44,612 bases of DNA from Chloroflexota bacterium (GTDB lineage Bacteria > Chloroflexota > Anaerolineae > UBA4142 > SHND01). A model generated the notes under the pieces. The model searched no databases. It was not told the DNA's origin and worked only from the letters and a program-made list of their open reading frames with translations. Of the stretch, positions 22,330-30,484 are shown piece by piece. The position numbers and the translations under genes were made by a program. Location of the stretch: positions 1 to 44,612 of the forward strand of contig JAKOPZ010000353.1 in the NCBI GenBank assembly GCA_029778615.1, read 5' to 3'. Each line of letters begins with the position of its first letter. The first letter of the stretch is position 1.

Positions 22330-23340
22330 TTAGGTGAGATGCCCCAAGCGCGTCGCGCGCGCTTCTGCCTCCAACGCGAGTTGCGACGCGAGAAAGACGT
22401 GCGCTTGCGGAACGGCGGTGTCGGTGCGATTCAAAATATCGTGAATCAATTGTTTGCCGTACGGCAATTCCACTTGGCTGCAATCCATATACTGCATTCC
22501 GTTTTGATGCACGAGAAACAAATGGTCGCCGCCCGCGCGTCCCGCAATGTCCACATATTTTCGCAATTCGATGTAACCGTCCGTGCCCAAAATTGTTAGT
22601 CGTCCATCGCCCCATACGGGCAAACCCGCAGGCGTGTACCAATCCACACGAATATAGCCCGTGCCGTTTTCACTTTTCAAAAGCATCTCGCCGAAATCTT
22701 CGAGTTCGGGATGCTGCGGATGTTTGTAATTTGCGACTTGCGACGCAACGACCTCGCCGTTCGTGGAATTGGTGAAAAATAAAAATTGGTCAACTTGATG
22801 CGAGGCAATGTCGCAGAGGATGCCGCCGTATTTTTCTTTTTGATAAAACCACGCGGCGCGTTCGGGCGGATGAATGCGGTGCGGACCGAGACCGACGGTT
22901 TGCACGACGCGTCCAATCGCGCCTTGTTGTACAAGTTCGCCCGCTTTCACCGTCGCGCGGTTGTCGAGGCGTTCGCTGAAACAAATCGAATAGATGCGCT
23001 GCGTTTCCGCTTGCACGCGTTTTACCGCGTCCAATTGTTCGAGCGATGTGAAACCCGGCTTGTCGCTCATGTAATCTTTCGCGTGCCGCATCACCTCGAT
23101 GCCGAGCGGCGCGCGTTCGCACGGAATCGCCGCGCTGACGACGAGCTGAATCGTTTCATCCTCTAAAATTTCGCGCGCATCATTCACTTGAATCGCTTGC
23201 GGAAATTTTTCCGCGAACGGCGCGGCAAGTTCAGGTTCACGCGAATAGAACGAAACCAATTCCGCGCCGGCATCCAAGAGCAAGCTCGTTTGTCCGTAAA
23301 TGTGCGAATGATTGAGACCGATGACGCTGAAACGAATCAT
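22330..23340 (-). CDS. Gfo/Idh/MocA family oxidoreductase (second)
   Basis: A 336-residue member of the same superfamily but not a close copy of its neighbour. The N-terminus is FSVIGLNHSHIYGQTSLLL, with Asn-His where the classical GxGxxG stands, followed by ELVSFYSREPELAAPFAEKF, then the altered cofactor-site segment AKDYMSDKPGFTSLEQLD, which keeps the Lys-Pro. GILCDIASHQVDQFLFFTN is the C-domain signature carrying the conserved Asp and His. The substrate is not identified. The ATG overlaps the permease stop as ATGA (23337-23340), so it is translationally coupled to the transporter and probably acts on the imported sugar. Confidence 0.85.
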   Translation of the reverse strand: MIRFSVIGLNHSHIYGQTSLLLDAGAELVSFYSREPELAAPFAEKFPQAIQVNDAREILEDETIQLVVSAAIPCERAPLGIEVMRHAKDYMSDKPGFTSLEQLDAVKRVQAETQRIYSICFSERLDNRATVKAGELVQQGAIGRVVQTVGLGPHRIHPPERAAWFYQKEKYGGILCDIASHQVDQFLFFTNSTNGEVVASQVANYKHPQHPELEDFGEMLLKSENGTGYIRVDWYTPAGLPVWGDGRLTILGTDGYIELRKYVDIAGRAGGDHLFLVHQNGMQYMDCSQVELPYGKQLIHDILNRTDTAVPQAHVFLASQLALEAEARATRLGHLT

Positions 23341-24236
23341 CCTTTGATCCCCGTTGTGCTAATGCCTTGCACGAGATAACGCTGGAAAAAGATAAAGACG
23401 AGAAAAACGGGAATGAGCGACAAACTCGACATGGCAAAAATCGCGCCCCAATTGGTGACCGAATTCGGGTCGGCGGACGCGCGCAGTGCCAGAGACACCG
23501 TATACAGTTTTGGACTGTTGAGGTAAATGAGGGGTTGAAAGAAATCTTCCCACGTCCAGTAAAACGAAAAAATCGCGGACGTAATAATCGCGGGCCAAAT
23601 CAACGGCAGGATGATGCGAAAGAAAATGCCAATGCGCGAACAGCCGTCAATTTCTGCCGCCTCGTCCAGTTCACGCGGAATGCCGCGAATGAACTGCATC
23701 ATCAGAAAAATGAAAAATGCTTGTCCGAACAAACGCGGCACGAGCAGCGGCAGGTACGTGTTCACCCACCCCAGTTGATTGTAGAAAATGTACTGCGGAA
23801 TGAGCTGGACTTGCGAAGGCAGCATCAACGTGAGAATCATGCAGGTGAACCAAAACTTGTTGCCAAAAAAACGAATGCGCGCAAAACCGTAGGCGACGAG
23901 CGCGGATGTAGCGACCGCAAACACGGTGCCCAAACCCGCGTACATGAACGAATTGAGATAAAACGTAGTGTACGAAACGCCGCCGATGCCCTTCCATCCT
24001 TCCGGATAATTTCCCCACGCGAATTCTTTGGGGATGAGCGCAAACACATTCGTCCAAATTTCTGCCGGACCTTTGAGCGAGCTGCCAAAGAGCCAAAGAA
24101 TCGGATAGAGCATGATGATGCAAAAGCCGCCCACCAGTACGTGAAACACAATACTGTTGAAAAAATCTCTTTTCTTTTTGGGCATGCCTTCGAACGTTGC
24201 CGCTTTGAGCACCGGCGTTGAAACAGTTGCTTCCAT
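23337..24236 (-). CDS. Carbohydrate ABC transporter permease (MalG/UgpE type)
   Basis: A 299-residue inner-membrane permease with six predicted helices. The first spans IVFHVLVGGFCIIMLYPILW. The EAA loop that docks the ATPase reads RELDEAAEIDGCSRIGIFFRIILPL (key residues E-A-A, D-G and R-I-ILP) in the fourth cytoplasmic segment, about residues 192-216. The C-terminus ends YLVQGISTTGIKG, typical of the CUT1 class. An N-terminal cytoplasmic tail of about 28 residues precedes helix 1. It partners the permease upstream (53-bp spacer) and the binding protein. No ATPase gene accompanies them; CUT1 systems often share one encoded elsewhere (MsmK/UgpC type). Confidence 0.92.
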   Translation of the reverse strand: MEATVSTPVLKAATFEGMPKKKRDFFNSIVFHVLVGGFCIIMLYPILWLFGSSLKGPAEIWTNVFALIPKEFAWGNYPEGWKGIGGVSYTTFYLNSFMYAGLGTVFAVATSALVAYGFARIRFFGNKFWFTCMILTLMLPSQVQLIPQYIFYNQLGWVNTYLPLLVPRLFGQAFFIFLMMQFIRGIPRELDEAAEIDGCSRIGIFFRIILPLIWPAIITSAIFSFYWTWEDFFQPLIYLNSPKLYTVSLALRASADPNSVTNWGAIFAMSSLSLIPVFLVFIFFQRYLVQGISTTGIKG

Positions 24237-24289
24237 ACGAATTCACCCTTTGGTTTTTTTTAGATGGACTCGCCGACGGACGAATCCAC

Positions 24290-25243
24290 TCAATCTCTTT
24301 TCTCTTCGTAAAAGACCCAGTTGGACGAAAACTTGAAGGTGAGCGCGGTAAAGACGGCGATGATGAGCAGCAGCACCCAAGCCATTGCCGAACTGTAGCC
24401 CATTTGGAATGTCACGAACGCGCGTTGGTAAAGATAGAGCGCGTAAAACAGCGTCGTATCCAGCGGTCCGCCTTCGGTGATAAGGAACGCTTGCGTAAAA
24501 ACCAAAAACCCGCTAATCATTTGCAAAACGAGATTAAACAAAATGACCGGCGACAGCATAGGAATCGTAATGTTGATAAATTGGGGCCACGCGTTCGCGC
24601 CGTCAATGGAAGCCGACTCGTACAATTCTTGGGGAATTTGTTTGAGCCCTGCCAGAAAAATCAACATCGGCGAACCAAACTGCCACACCGCCAAAAGAAT
24701 CAAAGTCCAAATTCCCGTATTCGGATTGCCAATCCAAGAGGTCGGCGGAATTCCAAAAAGCCACAACAGCGCGTTCACAATGCCCTCTGTGCCAAAAAGC
24801 TGCCGCCACATAATGGCGACTGCCACACTCGCGCCCACAATCGAAGGCACATAGAACGCGGCGCGATACGCCGAAATTCCGCGCCGCGTGTTGTTGAGCA
24901 ATAGCGCCAGTCCCAGCGCAAAGATGAGCCGCAGCGGCACGGCAGTAAACACATAGAAAAAGGTCGCGCGCACCGATTTCCAATAACGCGGGTCCTGCAA
25001 GAACATGGTTTGGAAATTATCCAAGCCGACAAAGTGCGGCGCGGCAGTGAGCCGATAATCGGTGAACGCCAGCACGAGCGATGCCGCCATCGGCAGCAGC
25101 GTGAAACCAAAAAAGCCAATCAGCCACGGCGCGATAAAAAGATACCCCGCGCGATTGTCGTGGCGCAGAGATTTCTTTTTCGCGCGGCGCTGCATTGGGG
25201 CGGCGGGAGTATCTTGAGTTGTCGGTTGCACCAGACTGCTCAT
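24290..25243 (-). CDS. Carbohydrate ABC transporter permease (MalF/UgpA type)
   Basis: A 317-residue permease from the ATG at 25243 (MSSLVQPTTQD), chosen because GAGAGGG lies 8 nt upstream; the earlier in-frame start at 25303 falls close to the binding-protein stop and adds sequence unlike a permease N-terminus. Six helices are predicted, beginning GYLFIAPWLIGFFGFTLLPM. The EAA loop reads IPQELYESASIDGANAWPQF and contains the conserved acidic, Ala and Asp-Gly residues. It belongs to the CUT1 class that imports di- and oligosaccharides. Neighbours are the lipoprotein 76 bp upstream and the MalG-type permease downstream. Confidence 0.92.
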   Translation of the reverse strand: MSSLVQPTTQDTPAAPMQRRAKKKSLRHDNRAGYLFIAPWLIGFFGFTLLPMAASLVLAFTDYRLTAAPHFVGLDNFQTMFLQDPRYWKSVRATFFYVFTAVPLRLIFALGLALLLNNTRRGISAYRAAFYVPSIVGASVAVAIMWRQLFGTEGIVNALLWLFGIPPTSWIGNPNTGIWTLILLAVWQFGSPMLIFLAGLKQIPQELYESASIDGANAWPQFINITIPMLSPVILFNLVLQMISGFLVFTQAFLITEGGPLDTTLFYALYLYQRAFVTFQMGYSSAMAWVLLLIIAVFTALTFKFSSNWVFYEEKRD

Positions 25244-25319
25244 GGCGGAAACCCTCTCGTGAAATGGATGGGGTGCGAGGCGCTCGCACGGAACGCCTCG
25301 CACACAACATGCGCTTGAA

Positions 25320-26723
25320 TTACGGCTTGGTCGCGGCGCCGAGAAGTTTATTGGCTTCGGTCATGTACAATTTTACACCGTCCGCAGGCGTAATTTGTCC
25401 GTACATGATGGGGTCAACGACTTGCGGACCCCAGATGTTTGTCGTGATTTCATTGTGCTTGCCGGGGTCGGGCGGACGAATCGGGCTGACGTTGCCTTGA
25501 AGCGCTTTCAAGAACGCGGCGGCTTCGACTTGCGCGGGCGGCAAATCGGGAGCAATCGCGGCATTGATGGCGGGCGAAATCGGAATTCCGCGTTCCGCCA
25601 ACATGATTTTGTTCGCTTCGACCGAATTGGTGTAAAAGTCAATGAACATTGCCGCTTCTTTGGGATGTTTGGCTTGCGATGTTACGGACCAGAACATCGA
25701 GGGCTTGAAATAATTGGCGGATTGTTTTGCGCCCACCGCGCGCGGCACGGGCACCATCTTGAGATGTCGGTCGGGACCGGCGGCTTTGTAAACCGCAAGC
25801 ACCTGATTCGAATGCGCGAAATACATTGCCGACTTGCCGGCGGTGAATGTATTCTTTTCGATGGTTTCTTTATCCGCCACTTGCTGTTCGCGGCTAATCA
25901 TGGATTTGGCTTGCTGCATGTCCAACATCCGTTGAAAGTAATCCACGAGCGGCTGACCATCCGTAAAGCCGAGCGATTTGCCGTCATCGGAATACAATCC
26001 TTCGCCCAAAGAGAGGAACAAGCAGTTGACGATTTGGATGTTGGTCAGGTCGCCGCCATTGCCAAAGACGCCGAGCTTGTCGTGGATCTTGTTGCTGACG
26101 TCTTGAAAATCTTGCCACGTCCAATCGGGCTTGGGAACATCTACGCCCGCTTTTTGGAACATGTCCAAATCAATCACGAACGACTGCGAGTTGGTGCCGG
26201 CATTCAGCGCGTACAATTTGCCGTCCACTTTGCCGCCGTTCAATAAATCGTCGGTGACGCCTTCGAGCTTGATGGTGCCGTCCGCGATGTACGGGTCGAG
26301 CGGCACAAGCAATCCGTCATTCACAAACCCGACATAGTACGCATAGTCCTGCTGCATCACATCAGGCAAATTGCCGCCTGCCGCTTCCGTCGTCATTTTG
26401 GGCCAATAGTCGGAAAAGGTGGCATATTCGTACGTGACTTTGATGTTGGGATATTTTTGCTCGAACAGTTCGATGACCTTGATGGTCTGGTCATGCCGCA
26501 CCTGCGAACCCCACCACGCGATGCGCAGTTCGACATTTTCCGCCGACGCGGTGGTCGACTGCGGAGCCGTCGTCGCGGCGGGGGCTTGGGTGGCGGCAGG
26601 CGCAGACGTGGGCGGCGCTTGCGTAGGTTGTGCGGCAGGCGCGCACGCGTAGGAAATCGCGGCGATGAGCAGCAGCGCAAGCAGCGCGATAAAGGTGGAG
26701 CGTCCTTGCTTTTTACCGAACAT
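25320..26723 (-). CDS. Sugar ABC transporter substrate-binding lipoprotein
   Basis: A 467-residue extracellular solute-binding protein (family 1, CUT1 class). The signal peptide has a lysine start (MFGKKQGRS), a hydrophobic core (FIALLALLLIAAI) and a lipobox-like SYAC, so lipid anchoring at Cys27 is expected. Next comes an Ala/Pro/Thr/Gln linker (PAAQPTQAPPTSAP) as in many Chloroflexota lipoproteins. The mature domain starts VELRIAWWGSQVRHDQTIKV and has NIKVTYEYATFSDYW and DVMQQDYAYYV, which are common in oligosaccharide binders. A strong GGGAGG lies 6 nt before the ATG. As first gene of the block and best expressed by its ribosome-binding site, it heads the catabolic run; ligand probably a galacturonate- or rhamnose-containing oligomer (inference). 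Confidence 0.92.
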   Translation of the reverse strand: MFGKKQGRSTFIALLALLLIAAISYACAPAAQPTQAPPTSAPAATQAPAATTAPQSTTASAENVELRIAWWGSQVRHDQTIKVIELFEQKYPNIKVTYEYATFSDYWPKMTTEAAGGNLPDVMQQDYAYYVGFVNDGLLVPLDPYIADGTIKLEGVTDDLLNGGKVDGKLYALNAGTNSQSFVIDLDMFQKAGVDVPKPDWTWQDFQDVSNKIHDKLGVFGNGGDLTNIQIVNCLFLSLGEGLYSDDGKSLGFTDGQPLVDYFQRMLDMQQAKSMISREQQVADKETIEKNTFTAGKSAMYFAHSNQVLAVYKAAGPDRHLKMVPVPRAVGAKQSANYFKPSMFWSVTSQAKHPKEAAMFIDFYTNSVEANKIMLAERGIPISPAINAAIAPDLPPAQVEAAAFLKALQGNVSPIRPPDPGKHNEITTNIWGPQVVDPIMYGQITPADGVKLYMTEANKLLGAATKP

Positions 26724-26763
26724 GGTTTCCTCCCTTTCTAATGTACGACGCCGAGTGGTAGCG

Positions 26764-26778
26764 TCACTCGCGGAGTGA
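26764..26778. promoter_or_regulatory. Candidate operator upstream of the sugar transporter
   Basis: A 15-bp palindrome TCACTC-GCG-GAGTGA lies 41 bp before the ATG of the binding-protein gene, in the spacer to the divergent response regulator. Its size suits a dimeric repressor, but no regulator gene of LacI or GntR type is in the window. Promoter boxes near it are not clear to me. Confidence 0.45.
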
Positions 26779-26922
26779 TGATAGAATCTCCAGTGTGGCT
26801 AGTGTAGCAACAGTTTGTCATTGTTTCCGCCAAGAATGTGCCATGATTAAGCCATGCTGACCGTTGATTCATGCGCTGAACTGCATCGCCATCGACGAAA
26901 AAAAAAAAAGTCCATTCGTTTG

Positions 26923-26961
26923 CCATAGTTTTCTAAACTATGGAACAGTTTTCTAAACTGT
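26923..26961. promoter_or_regulatory. Tandem palindromes 5' of the response regulator
   Basis: Two palindromes share the core AGTTTTCTAAACT: CCATAGTTT-TCT-AAACTATGG (26923-26943) and ACAGTTT-TCT-AAACTGT (26945-26961). Their centres are 20 bp apart, about two helical turns, and the second ends 6 bp before the ATG at 26968. They could be a cooperative operator or stem-loops in the leader; a dispersed repeat is the alternative. Confidence 0.6.
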
Positions 26962-26967
26962 GGATGT

Positions 26968-28167
26968 ATGACTGAAACCGAATTTCGCAAATCCGTCAAA
27001 GACGCGTTCGAGCATTTGTACGATACCGCGTATCTCGGCGCGCATCCGCTCGTGGCAGAATTGGTGGAAATGCCCGACAGCACGCGCGTCGCGCGCGCGC
27101 AAAAATTACGCAGCGTCTTGAAACAAGCGATTGAAGAAATTCGTCCGCAGCAAGATTTGCCTTCCACCGCGCCCGAATGGCGCAGCTACAACGCGGTGCG
27201 GTACCGTTATACGCAGGGTATGACGATGGTTCAAGTGGAAAACGCGCTGGGCATCAGTCAACGCCAACTCCAGCGCGACTTTCATAAAGGATTGGATGCC
27301 GTCATTGCGCTGTTGGAAGAAATGCGCGTCGCGGGCGGCGAGGCGAAACACGAGGCGGTGTTGAACGCAACGAACGAACTCGAAGAACTGCGCGCCGAAA
27401 TGAATGCTTGGCAGCTCGTGCGCGAACCGACCGAAGTGGTGACATTGGTCGAGAGCGCGCAAAAAATGTTACAGCCGCTGCTCGGCGACAATTTGCAAAA
27501 ATTTCGCGTCGAATTGCCCGCTTCGTTGAAACCCGTTTTGGTGGATTCGACCTTGACGCGGCAAGCGTTGTTTCAATTATTGCGCTTGCTCTTTTCCACC
27601 ACACGCGGCGAAATTGTACTGCGCGCGGCGCCGATGGAGCATCACATCCAAATTTTTTTTGACGCGCCCGCGCCGCTCGACCCCCGCACTGCCGATTGGC
27701 AAATGGCGCAATTGCTCATCGAACAGCAGGGCGGGACCTTGAGCCGCGACGGGAGCGCACGCGTAACCGTCACCTTGCCGCAAGCCAATCCGCCGCGCGT
27801 GCTGGTGATTGACGACAATCCCGCGCTGCACGCTTTGTTTGAACGGTACCTCACTCCAAATTTTTATCAAGTGGTCCACGCCTACAGCGGCGCCGAAGCA
27901 ATGCAGACCGCGTTGGAAACGCTGCCCGATGTCATTTTGCTCGACGTGATGATGCCCGCCACCGACGGCTGGCAAGTGTTGGAAGAATTGCAGCGCAATG
28001 AAAAAACGCGCGCCATCCCGATTGTGGTGTGTTCGGTCTTGAAAGAACCCGCGCTCGCGTTGTCGCTGGGCGCGCGCGTGTATCTCAAGAAACCGGTAGA
28101 GCGTCTCCAATTGTTGGAGACGCTGGCGCGGCTGCAAGAAACGGTTCGCGCGGCGGCAGACCTTTGA
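26968..28167 (+). CDS. Unusual response regulator: HTH, kinase-like relic and C-terminal receiver
   Basis: A 399-residue protein. Residues about 65-105 include TQGMTMVQVENALGISQRQLQRDF, a helix-turn-helix-like segment. The middle (about 150-270) has LVESAQKMLQPLLGDNLQKF and QLLIEQQGGTLSRDGSARVTVTLP, which resembles the end of a histidine-kinase ATPase domain but lacks an H box, N box and clear G boxes. From 275 comes a receiver domain, PRVLVIDDN, with the phospho-acceptor Asp at about 326 (VILLDVMMP) and the conserved Lys in YLKKPVE. The receiver at the C-terminus is the reverse of the usual order. No Shine-Dalgarno is seen and palindromes reach to 6 bp before the ATG. Its 3' end overlaps the convergent histidine kinase by 83 bp. 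The partner kinase is presumably that neighbour. Confidence 0.8.
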   Translation: MTETEFRKSVKDAFEHLYDTAYLGAHPLVAELVEMPDSTRVARAQKLRSVLKQAIEEIRPQQDLPSTAPEWRSYNAVRYRYTQGMTMVQVENALGISQRQLQRDFHKGLDAVIALLEEMRVAGGEAKHEAVLNATNELEELRAEMNAWQLVREPTEVVTLVESAQKMLQPLLGDNLQKFRVELPASLKPVLVDSTLTRQALFQLLRLLFSTTRGEIVLRAAPMEHHIQIFFDAPAPLDPRTADWQMAQLLIEQQGGTLSRDGSARVTVTLPQANPPRVLVIDDNPALHALFERYLTPNFYQVVHAYSGAEAMQTALETLPDVILLDVMMPATDGWQVLEELQRNEKTRAIPIVVCSVLKEPALALSLGARVYLKKPVERLQLLETLARLQETVRAAADL

Positions 28168-30319
28168 CCAGCGCGTTCAAACATGTCAGCACTTGAAGCA
28201 GCGAAGTGTCTTGGGCGCGCGTTACGCGCAGCGCGAGTCCTACCTCCGGTGTGATTTCTTCGGTCGGCTGTCCGCTAATTACAATGACGGGAATGTTGGC
28301 GAGAGCGGCTTCTTGTTTCATCGCAAACAGCACATCAATTCCGCCGAGTTCCGGCATCATCATGTCGAGCAGCATCAAGTCCACCGGATGCTGCATCAAA
28401 ATCCCCAACGCTTCGATGCCTTGATACGCAATCCGCAATTCGTACTCGTTCCCCGACGATTGCAGCATTCGGCTAATCAAGTCTACCAACTCCGGGTCAT
28501 CGTCCACAATCAAAATCGAGCGCACGGGCGCCTCGAGTTGCGCAATCGCGTCCAGCAATTGTTCGCGCAGCACCGGTTTAATCAAATAATTTTTGATGCC
28601 CAACGCGCGCGCGCTGTTCAAGCTGCCCGGCAGCGCGACATGCACAATCGGCAAATCGCGCGGCAGCTCGTTCAACCACGCGGGCGGGGTGTCCGTTTCG
28701 CACGCCGCGTCAATCAGCAACGCGAGCGGTTGATGATAGTCCACCAACGCGCGCACATTCTCCGCGTGCGCTTCCAACACATCGTACGCGCTCATGTGGC
28801 GGCGAATCGTCCGCAGCAGCAGCGCGTCGGGTTCAATCACCAGAATCACCTCGCGAAAAGTGGGCGCGATGTTTTGCGGTTTCAAACCGAGCGGAGTGGC
28901 TTCGATTTTCGATTCGCGGCGGCGCTGTTCGGGCAGCACCGGAATCGTGAAATAAAATGTTGTGCCCACCCCAACTTGACTTGTCAGCCACAAACGTCCC
29001 CCGTGCATTTCCACCAAACGCTTGCTTAACGGAATTCCCAACCCCGTGCCCTCGTGCTTGCGGCTCGACGTGCCGTCCACCTGCCCAAATTCCGCAAACA
29101 CGCGCGTAAAATCGTGTGTCGCAATGCCGACGCCCGTGTCCGCCACCGCCACTTCAATCAGCGTTCCATCCAAGCGCGCGGAAATCGTCACCCCCCCCTT
29201 GGGCGTGAACCGCGTCGCGTTGGTCAAAATGTTCAACAACACTTGGCGAATGCGAAGCGGGTCAATCCGTACGCGCGGCAAATCGGGCGCGATATCCATT
29301 TTCAAATACAAATGTTTCGCACGGTACAAATCATACACAACACCAACCGCTTCTTCAATCACCGTGCGAATGCTCGTTTCTTCGACGGTGAGTCCGAGCT
29401 GCTGTGCTTCGAGCGCGGACAAATCCAAAATGTCGTCAATCAAATCGGAAAGATGTTTGCTGCTGCGATAAATCTGTTCCACATCCCCGCGCAAGGTCGG
29501 CGTCCAGGTCACGCTGCGGTACGTTTCGGGCGCGTTCGCCATCGTTTCGCTGAAACCGATAATCATGTTGAGCGGCGTGCGTAATTCGTGGCTGATGTTG
29601 GCGGCGAATTCCGCTTTCAAGCGCCGCGCGTCTTCTGCCGCGCTGCGCGCCTCAATCAAGCTGTAATTTAATCTCGTGATGCGATAATGCGCGTCCTCCA
29701 ACATCTTGATCGTCATTGCCAAGTGCTGGCGTTCGTCGCGCAATTGTTCCAAGAGCTCATTCGAGCGCGTATAGCTGCTTTGCATCCACGTGAGCGCAAA
29801 GTGCATTTGCCGCGAACCGAGCCACGCCGCGAACGCGGTCAGAAAATTTAATAGAATGGGAATGAGAATTTCCGCGTCGTCGAACCACGCGGCGCCTTGC
29901 GCGCGCGCCACGACAATCACCGCGAGACTGGCACATGCCGCCACGCCAAACACACTCCACCGCGACAACAGCACGCTGCACGCGACGATGGCGACGGGAT
30001 AAAAAAATTGCGCGACGCTGTCGGGGAACAGCCATTTCGCGCACGCAATGGCGGCAAGGGATGAGGCAATTAAAAGATACAACGCGATGGGCAAATGTTT
30101 CTGCCGCAGCCAAAAAATTGCAACTGCCCCCGCCAGCAGCAGCGCCGCGACAACCAGCGCTTCAATGCGTCCTTGAAAGCGCAGCGCGTTCACAAGAATC
30201 AGCCACGCGATGATGAGCAGCACAATTCCAATTTCCAGCATGGAATTGCGGCGCAAATCATTCAAGCCGCTGGCGTCCGCATGTTTGTTGACCTCGGACC
30301 AGTCTATGTTGACTCTCAT
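28085..30319 (-). CDS. Membrane-bound hybrid histidine kinase with two receiver domains
   Basis: A 744-residue sensor kinase. The ATG at 30319 is preferred (GGAAAGG 8 nt upstream) over the one at 30466, whose 49 extra residues look unrelated. Order: a short cytoplasmic N-terminus; about six membrane helices (residues 28-168) with no large external sensor domain; a coiled linker (180-235); the H box FAANISHELRTPLN with His244; an ATPase domain with DTGVGI and GTGLGIPLSKRLVE; a first receiver that is partly degenerate (VILVIEPD, acceptor Asp in LLIDAACET, Lys in YLIKPV); and a second, complete receiver (SILIVDDDPELV, LLDMMMPELGG). The C-terminal codons overlap the convergent response-regulator gene. 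The signal sensed is unknown. Confidence 0.9.
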   Translation of the reverse strand: MRVNIDWSEVNKHADASGLNDLRRNSMLEIGIVLLIIAWLILVNALRFQGRIEALVVAALLLAGAVAIFWLRQKHLPIALYLLIASSLAAIACAKWLFPDSVAQFFYPVAIVACSVLLSRWSVFGVAACASLAVIVVARAQGAAWFDDAEILIPILLNFLTAFAAWLGSRQMHFALTWMQSSYTRSNELLEQLRDERQHLAMTIKMLEDAHYRITRLNYSLIEARSAAEDARRLKAEFAANISHELRTPLNMIIGFSETMANAPETYRSVTWTPTLRGDVEQIYRSSKHLSDLIDDILDLSALEAQQLGLTVEETSIRTVIEEAVGVVYDLYRAKHLYLKMDIAPDLPRVRIDPLRIRQVLLNILTNATRFTPKGGVTISARLDGTLIEVAVADTGVGIATHDFTRVFAEFGQVDGTSSRKHEGTGLGIPLSKRLVEMHGGRLWLTSQVGVGTTFYFTIPVLPEQRRRESKIEATPLGLKPQNIAPTFREVILVIEPDALLLRTIRRHMSAYDVLEAHAENVRALVDYHQPLALLIDAACETDTPPAWLNELPRDLPIVHVALPGSLNSARALGIKNYLIKPVLREQLLDAIAQLEAPVRSILIVDDDPELVDLISRMLQSSGNEYELRIAYQGIEALGILMQHPVDLMLLDMMMPELGGIDVLFAMKQEAALANIPVIVISGQPTEEITPEVGLALRVTRAQDTSLLQVLTCLNALVKGLPPREPFLAAAPASPTIGDALPVS

Positions 30320-30356
30320 GGCAGCACCTTTCCGGGCTCTCGATTCAATCAAGCCG

Positions 30357-30362
30357 ATTTTA
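30357..30362 (-). promoter_or_regulatory. Extended -10 promoter for the histidine kinase
   Basis: On the minus strand the sequence reads GTGGTAAAAT: a TAAAAT hexamer preceded by TGG, 37 bp before the ATG at 30319. The -35 region is poor, as often with extended -10 promoters. Confidence 0.5.
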
Positions 30363-30423
30363 CCACGCAAAAACTCGCGTCGGCAGAGGAAATCTGTTAC
30401 GCTTGACGCGGTAAGCAAATTGT

Positions 30424-30451
30424 TGCAATCGAAACCAACTTGGGTATTATC
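30424..30451 (+). promoter_or_regulatory. Sigma70-type promoter for mnmA
   Basis: TTGCAA (30424-30429), a 16-bp spacer and TATTAT (30446-30451), about 33 bp before the mnmA start at 30485. It would start transcription near 30458. Confidence 0.55.
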
Positions 30452-30484
30452 GTTCAGGCAAGGCAAATTGGTCCGAGAGAGGTT

